This document shows positions 40,019-44,459 of a DNA stretch of 44,459 nt, piece by piece (positions within the stretch are counted from its first letter, which is position 1; the number at the start of each line of letters is the position of its first letter). A model generated the notes under the pieces. The model was given only the letters and a program-made list of their open reading frames with translations, did not search any database and was not told where the DNA came from. The translations under genes were made by a program, and so were the position numbers. The DNA comes from an uncultured Candidatus Hydrogenedens sp. (GTDB lineage Bacteria > Myxococcota > UBA4151): the NCBI GenBank assembly GCA_902574205.1, contig CACGMS010000009.1:1-44459 (forward strand). The letters run 5' to 3'.

Positions 40019-41065
40019 ATGTTGCGCGCCGTGTTGGTTTTGAGTTTGTGTGCGTGCGCCACACCACAGATTAAAAAAGCGGTTCCGGGTTTATCGAGTC
40101 GGACCTTATTGATCAACGGTATGCCTTTATCCATCACGCTCAATGAGCCGACGTTGAGCCAAGATTCGGTGGACCGGCTTTTTGATAAGATTCAAAAAGA
40201 AGCTCGAAAGATTGATAACACGTTCTTTGCGACGGGTTCGCTTGAGTTGATTAATAATCAACTGGCAAAGAGTAAGGGCCCCATCAGTATTCATCCAATG
40301 ACCGGTCGGATGATCGCTGATGCAATGCGAGGCTATGAGCTTACGGGCGGCGTCTTTGATCCGACGGTGGGGCCAATCGTTCGGGCGTGGATCGAAATGC
40401 GCGGCGAGCAACCGGCGCCCGCTGCTATTCGCGAAGCGCTCAACCGAGTAGGGTCAGAGAAACTGATTTTGAGTGCGGACTATAAAACCTTGCGTACTCG
40501 AGTGGCGGGTATGCGCCTTGAGCCGGGGGGCTTACGCGACGGGTGGGTAGTCAAGCACATCGCTGCCGTTCTCGCTTCTCATCGTCTGGTCAACTACCTG
40601 ATCAATTTTCGTGGCGCGTGCTGGTATGGTTCAGGCGTTGGTCCGAACGACCAACCTTGGCGCGTGCTCGTCAATGATCACAACACGCAACGTGCGGGTT
40701 TTGTCTCTTTATCGAATCAAAGCTTGTCGGTCTCGGTCAGTTTGGTTCCGCGACCGGATGGTCGCCCGGGTAGAAAAGGGCATATTGTTGATCCGCGCAA
40801 TGGCTTCTTGGTAAGCGAGAGCCGAAGTGTGGCAGCGCTTGCGCCGAGTCCGTTAGACGCTGAGATTTTATCCACGGCGACGGTGGTTTTGGGGTCGCAG
40901 GCTGAATATGCGGTCAGCCGTATTGATGGCGGCAGTGTGTTGATCTTTTACGGCGAGAGCCGAAAGCCTCTTGTTCTCGGGCGTTCGCCGAGTTTTACGC
41001 AGGTCAAGAGTTTAGACGAAGGCACCTATTTTCAAGCCAAGCGCGCCGCGTACAAACAGGAATAA
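40019..41065 (+). CDS. ApbE-family lipoprotein with altered active-site motifs
   Basis: ApbE proteins attach FMN to secreted flavoproteins. The 348-residue product has a short lipoprotein signal (MLRAVLVLSLCAC) and the ApbE fold pattern: TFFATGSLELINNQ, GYELTGGVFDPTVGPIV, GSGVGPNDQPWRVLV and GHIVDPRNGFLV. Several functional motifs deviate. The usual GGiaKGya region reads LEPGGLRDGWVV without the Lys. The TSG before the HI(V)DP block reads SVS. The usual ADalaTA metal-binding motif reads AEILSTA, with Glu for Asp. Family membership is clear; flavin transfer activity is doubtful. No flavoprotein partner is adjacent. Confidence 0.8.
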   Translation: MLRAVLVLSLCACATPQIKKAVPGLSSRTLLINGMPLSITLNEPTLSQDSVDRLFDKIQKEARKIDNTFFATGSLELINNQLAKSKGPISIHPMTGRMIADAMRGYELTGGVFDPTVGPIVRAWIEMRGEQPAPAAIREALNRVGSEKLILSADYKTLRTRVAGMRLEPGGLRDGWVVKHIAAVLASHRLVNYLINFRGACWYGSGVGPNDQPWRVLVNDHNTQRAGFVSLSNQSLSVSVSLVPRPDGRPGRKGHIVDPRNGFLVSESRSVAALAPSPLDAEILSTATVVLGSQAEYAVSRIDGGSVLIFYGESRKPLVLGRSPSFTQVKSLDEGTYFQAKRAAYKQE

Positions 41066-41114
41066 AATTTCTCCACCCTTGCGCACAAGCCAAGCAGTTG
41101 CGAAGGGGCTCACC

Positions 41115-42479
41115 ATGCGAGCAGCGATCATTTTAGCAGCAGGTCAAGGAACGCGCATGAAGAGTGCGTTGCCCAAGGTCCTTCATCCGATTCTTAATCG
41201 TCCCATGGTCGAGTGGGTGGTTGACGCCGCACGGGCGGCCGGTGCGAGTCCGATCATCGTGGTGGTAGGCTATGGCGCCGGTCAAGTTCGTGAGCATTTT
41301 GCCGATCAAGCCGATGTGCATTTTGCCGTTCAAGAGCAACAACTCGGTACCGGCGACGCTGTGCGCGCCGGACTTGAGGTGCTTCCTGAGTCGATCGATT
41401 CCGTCTTTGTGCTGTGCGGTGATGTGCCTTTGATCCCTATCGACGAGCTTGACGCTTTAGCTAACGAGCAAAATGGTCACGCGCTCTCGGTGCTCAGCTT
41501 TCGAGCGGCGCCGCCTCATGGATACGGGCGAATGCTTCGCCAAGGTGAGCAGTTGCTCGGTATCGTTGAGGCGAAAGACGCATCGGCTAAGCAGCTTGAA
41601 GTTGATGAATGTAATTCGGGTACGTATTGTTTTGATGCCCAGTTTTTGCGGCAACACATTAGGGGTTTGACCACCGATAACGCCCAAGGCGAGTTCTACC
41701 TCACCGATTTGGTGGCGGCGGCTCAAGGCGACGCTCGAGGGGTTCTTGCTGCTGATTCAGCGCGCCTTGCTGGAGCGAATGATCGGGTGGACCTATCCGG
41801 TCTGACCAAACGGGCTCAGGCTTTAGTTAATGAAGCGCTCATGCGCCAAGGGGTGACCTTTGAAGACCCTGGTAATACCTGGGTCGACGCTGGCGTTGAG
41901 GTGGGGCAAGATACCTTTTTGGCAACGGGCGTTCGCTTAGCCGGTGCGACCCGAGTCGGCGCAAACTGTCAGCTGGCTCAAGGCGTTGTGGTCCATGACT
42001 CAATCATCGACGATGGCGCTCAGGTTCACGCCTATTCGGTTTTAGAGTCGGCGCGCGTCGCGAGCGGTTGTTCGGTGGGCCCCTTTGCTCGGCTTCGGCC
42101 AGGGGCTGAACTGGGTAAGGGCGCGCGGGTCGGTAACTATGTTGAGGTGAAGAACGCCAGCTTTGGCGAGGGCGCTAAGGCGAATCACTTGGCTTACATC
42201 GGGGATGCACAGGTGGGTGCAGGCTCAAACATTGGCGCAGGGACGATCACCTGCAATTACGACGGCGCGAACAAGCACCGCACCGACATCGGCGACGGTA
42301 GTTTTGTTGGTTCGAATTCGACCTTGGTGGCGCCGGTAACCATTGAAGACAACGCTTATGTGGGTGCCGGTTCGGTAGTGACGCGCACGGTGCCCGAGGG
42401 TGCTTTGGGTGTGGGTCGCGCCAAACAGCGCAACATCGAAGGGTGGGTAGCACGCGCCGCCCCGAAGAAAGACAAGTAA
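41115..42479 (+). CDS. glmU: Bifunctional UDP-GlcNAc synthase GlmU
   Basis: Makes UDP-GlcNAc by acetylating glucosamine-1-phosphate (C-terminal domain) and uridylylating the product (N-terminal domain). The N-terminal domain starts MRAAIILAAGQGTRMKSALPKVLHP. It has QLGTGDAVRAGL, FVLCGDVPLI and EFYLTDLV. The C-terminal half is a left-handed beta-helix of hexapeptide repeats with VEVKNASFGEGAKANHLAYIGD and NIGAGTITCNYDGANKH. The track starts at TTG 41079; ATG 41115, after GAAGGGG, gives 454 residues (456 in E. coli). glmS follows after 4 bases. The product also feeds PseB upstream. Confidence 0.96.
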   Translation: MRAAIILAAGQGTRMKSALPKVLHPILNRPMVEWVVDAARAAGASPIIVVVGYGAGQVREHFADQADVHFAVQEQQLGTGDAVRAGLEVLPESIDSVFVLCGDVPLIPIDELDALANEQNGHALSVLSFRAAPPHGYGRMLRQGEQLLGIVEAKDASAKQLEVDECNSGTYCFDAQFLRQHIRGLTTDNAQGEFYLTDLVAAAQGDARGVLAADSARLAGANDRVDLSGLTKRAQALVNEALMRQGVTFEDPGNTWVDAGVEVGQDTFLATGVRLAGATRVGANCQLAQGVVVHDSIIDDGAQVHAYSVLESARVASGCSVGPFARLRPGAELGKGARVGNYVEVKNASFGEGAKANHLAYIGDAQVGAGSNIGAGTITCNYDGANKHRTDIGDGSFVGSNSTLVAPVTIEDNAYVGAGSVVTRTVPEGALGVGRAKQRNIEGWVARAAPKKDK

Positions 42480-42483
42480 ACTT

Positions 42484-44310
42484 ATGTGCGGAATTGTTGG
42501 CTACATAGGGTCTGAGTCGGCTGCTGAAGTCTTGGTCGACGGCCTCAAGACACTTGAGTACCGGGGTTACGACTCGGCTGGGGTGGCGGTGATCGGCGCG
42601 CAAGGTCTGGACCGTCGCCGGGCAGAAGGTAAGCTTAAAAACCTCAGCAAACGCCTGCGCGCTGAGCCGCTTTCGGGCTCACTGGGTATTGGTCACACAC
42701 GCTGGGCGACGCACGGTCGACCCAACGAGACCAACGCGCATCCGCACCGCTCAGGGAGCGTGGCGGTGGTGCATAACGGTATCATTGAAAATTATGCTGA
42801 GCTTCGCACGGAGCTGCAAGCCGGCGGCGCGGTGTTTCATTCGGAGACCGACACCGAGGTCGTTGCGCATTTGGTGGCGTCGTTGCGCGATCAGGGGATG
42901 GATCTAAAGACCGCTGTGGAGTCAGCAATTAAGCGCCTTGAAGGGGCTTATGCGATCGCCGTGGTCGATGAAGATTTTCCGGATGAGTTCATCGCTGCCC
43001 GCTTAGCGAGTCCGTTGATTTTAGCGCTCGGTGAGGGCGAAAATCTGGTGGCTAGCGATCTGCCTGCCGTGCTTCCTTACACGCGTGATGTGGTGTTCTT
43101 AGAAGAGGGCGACTTGGCTCATATTCGCCGAGATGGTGTGACCATTTATCACCAAGGCGAGGTGGTTGAGCGCCAAAGCAAGCATATCAAGTGGTCGCCC
43201 GCTGCGGCGCAAAAGGGTGGCTACAAACACTTCATGCTCAAAGAGATTTTCGAGCAACCACGGGCCATTAGCGATACGCTGAGCGGTCGCCTTGGACAAA
43301 ACGGTGAGGTGCACTTAGAGCATTTTGATTTTGGTCGAGTCGAAGGCGTGGAGCACATCTCGCTCGTGGCCTGCGGCACCTCTTGGCACGCGGCGCTTGT
43401 CGGGCGAGATTTGATTGAGAACATCGCCGGGATTCCGGTGAGCGTTGAGTACGCGCATGAGTATCGCTACAGGCGGCATTTGATGGGCGCCGGCGATCTG
43501 GTTTTAGGGATCTCTCAAAGCGGTGAAACGGCGGATACTCTCGCTGCTTTAGGTGAGGTTAAGTCGCAGGGTGTGCGGGTGGGTTGTATCACCAACGTGC
43601 TGGAGTCGGCGGTGGCGCGGCTGTGCTCAGACAGCTTGGGCGTGATCTACACGCATGCTGGGCCGGAGATCGGCGTCGCCTCGACCAAAGCGTTTACCAC
43701 TCAGATGGTGAGTCTGCATTTGCTCGCCTTGGGGCTTGCGCGCCAGCTTGGTCGCATCAGCGCCGAGCGATCCAAGGCGGAGATCGAGGATCTAAGGCAC
43801 CTGCCGCACTGGATGGAGCAGACACTTGAAGCGTCGAAAGATATCGCTGAATTGGCGCCTTTTGCAAGCGAGTTTGATAACTATTTGTTCTTGGGTCGCG
43901 GGACCTTGTTTCCGGTGGCGCTCGAGGGTGCGCTCAAGCTCAAAGAGATCAGTTATTTGCATGCCGAGGGCTACGCTTCGGGTGAGATGAAGCATGGACC
44001 GATTGCCCTAATTACGGAGCAGTTCCCGACGGTGGCGCTGGTGGGTGATGACGCGCTCAAAGCCAAGGCGGTGAGTAATATCGAAGAGATTAAGGCGCGC
44101 GGCGGTCCGGTGATTTTAGTAGCGAGCGAGGGCAGTGAGGAGTTGGCGCGTGTGGCCGATAAGGTTGTGCTCGTACCTAAGGTTCCCGAGCGCTTGCAGC
44201 CGGTGATCTACAGCTTGCCTATGCAGCTGCTCGCTTATCATGTGGCGGACCATTTGGGCACCGACGTGGACCAGCCTAGGAACTTAGCTAAGTCCGTCAC
44301 GGTGGAGTAG
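42484..44310 (+). CDS. glmS: Glutamine-fructose-6-phosphate aminotransferase GlmS
   Basis: First step of the hexosamine pathway. The 608-residue protein starts MCGIVGYIGSESAAEVL, with Cys2 becoming the N-terminal nucleophile after Met removal. It has the glutaminase blocks LEYRGYDSAGVAV, GHTRWATHGRPNETNAHPH and VHNGIIENY. Two SIS domains follow with CGTSWHA, SQSGETADT, GVASTKAFTTQ and the terminal DVDQPRNLAKSVTVE. Length equals the family norm. No glmS ribozyme can precede it because only 4 bases separate it from glmU. Confidence 0.97.
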   Translation: MCGIVGYIGSESAAEVLVDGLKTLEYRGYDSAGVAVIGAQGLDRRRAEGKLKNLSKRLRAEPLSGSLGIGHTRWATHGRPNETNAHPHRSGSVAVVHNGIIENYAELRTELQAGGAVFHSETDTEVVAHLVASLRDQGMDLKTAVESAIKRLEGAYAIAVVDEDFPDEFIAARLASPLILALGEGENLVASDLPAVLPYTRDVVFLEEGDLAHIRRDGVTIYHQGEVVERQSKHIKWSPAAAQKGGYKHFMLKEIFEQPRAISDTLSGRLGQNGEVHLEHFDFGRVEGVEHISLVACGTSWHAALVGRDLIENIAGIPVSVEYAHEYRYRRHLMGAGDLVLGISQSGETADTLAALGEVKSQGVRVGCITNVLESAVARLCSDSLGVIYTHAGPEIGVASTKAFTTQMVSLHLLALGLARQLGRISAERSKAEIEDLRHLPHWMEQTLEASKDIAELAPFASEFDNYLFLGRGTLFPVALEGALKLKEISYLHAEGYASGEMKHGPIALITEQFPTVALVGDDALKAKAVSNIEEIKARGGPVILVASEGSEELARVADKVVLVPKVPERLQPVIYSLPMQLLAYHVADHLGTDVDQPRNLAKSVTVE

Positions 44311-44360
44311 TTTCGCTCGGGGGCAAGTTCCCACACCCTCCCATTGCGGGTCTTTCGGAT

Positions 44361-44374
44361 GCCTAGGTGTAGGC
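44361..44374 (+). terminator. Weak terminator-like hairpin after glmS
   Basis: GCCTA-GGTG-TAGGC is a perfect 5-bp stem 50 bases after the glmS stop, followed by TTCTGGCGCTTCTT rather than a clean T run. It is the only terminator-like structure I see in the last 149 bases, which otherwise hold no supported gene. Confidence 0.3.
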
Positions 44375-44459
44375 TTCTGGCGCTTCTTCCACAGTAAATA
44401 GTTCTGACTTTCGCCAAGAGCCGACAGAAGCCGACATCAGCGATCATCAAGTTTGATTG

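Noticed and set aside
42480-42483. glmS ribozyme before glmS
   Set aside because: Only 4 bases separate glmU and glmS, so there is no room for the ribozyme, which is typical of Gram-positives.
44238-44450. Minus-strand 70-residue ORF with NYSTVTDLAKFLGW
   Set aside because: It is the antisense reading of the glmS C-terminus (DQPRNLAKSVTVE). This shadow is common in databases but is not a gene.
1-44459. CRISPR array, insertion sequence, prophage, tRNA or rRNA genes
   Set aside because: No spaced direct repeats, transposase or integrase reading frames, attachment repeats, or tRNA/rRNA-like sequence seen in the gaps.

Overview
The window is a bacterial chromosome segment. About 70% of it is one densely packed flagellar locus on the + strand (1-25.5 kb). 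A flagellin-glycosylation block follows (25.6-30.1 kb), then housekeeping and envelope genes (30.1-44.3 kb). The host is a diderm: it has L- and P-ring proteins, lipoproteins and a beta-barrel protein. Gene content suggests a deltaproteobacterial-type lineage, most likely Myxococcota/Bradymonadia-like: methylmalonyl-CoA epimerase, a Cys-rich glycine-linker lipoprotein, a large porin-like protein resembling a myxobacterial family, and CsrA-FliW with DUF115/Maf glycosylation. This taxonomic call is inference; no marker RNA is present.

Layout. (1) 32-9444: export gate and assembly control, fliO-fliP-fliQ-fliR-flhB-flhA-flhF-flhG-fliA-fliJ, mostly with ATGA-type overlaps. (2) A textbook sigma-54 -24/-12 promoter (9475-9490) starts the rod/ring block flgF-flgG-flgA-flgH-flgI-flgJ; here FlgJ is fused to an M23 peptidase. 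(3) 14685-18411: flgM-flgN-flgK-flgL-csrA-fliW (anti-sigma factor, chaperone, hook-filament junction, flagellin regulators). (4) 18513-25121: four short flagellins (fla1 to fla4) interleaved with fliD and fliS, then flaG. A strong terminator separates fla3 from fla4 and another follows flaG. (5) 25202-30068: FliT-like protein, Maf/DUF115 glycosyltransferase, PseB and PseC. (6) PilZ-like protein, methylmalonyl-CoA epimerase, outer-membrane protein, argH, a tiny LptM-like lipoprotein missed by the ORF track, dapA, dapB, folK. (7) Minus strand: Cys-rich lipoprotein and a YbiT-type ABC-F ATPase. (8) Plus strand: ApbE-like lipoprotein, glmU, glmS.

Most interesting signal. The locus encodes CsrA and its antagonist FliW. 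Each of the four flagellin genes is preceded by one or more small hairpins that put GGA in the loop, the architecture CsrA recognises, in addition to a GGA-containing Shine-Dalgarno sequence (the fla1 one is only GGAG). The fla2, fla3 and fla4 leaders are 272, 472 and 352 nt long in an otherwise gap-free cluster. The Maf glycosyltransferase gene has a perfect 7-bp hairpin whose loop is its Shine-Dalgarno sequence and whose 3' arm contains its start codon. Together these suggest a CsrA-FliW circuit controlling a multi-flagellin filament and its glycosylation from one locus. The hairpins were found by eye; CsrA binding is inferred.

Not found: rRNA, tRNA, CRISPR, insertion sequences, phage genes, or a convincing sigma-28 promoter. 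Upstream flagellar genes (fliE-fliN, flgB-flgE, mot) are absent from the window and presumably lie to the left or elsewhere.
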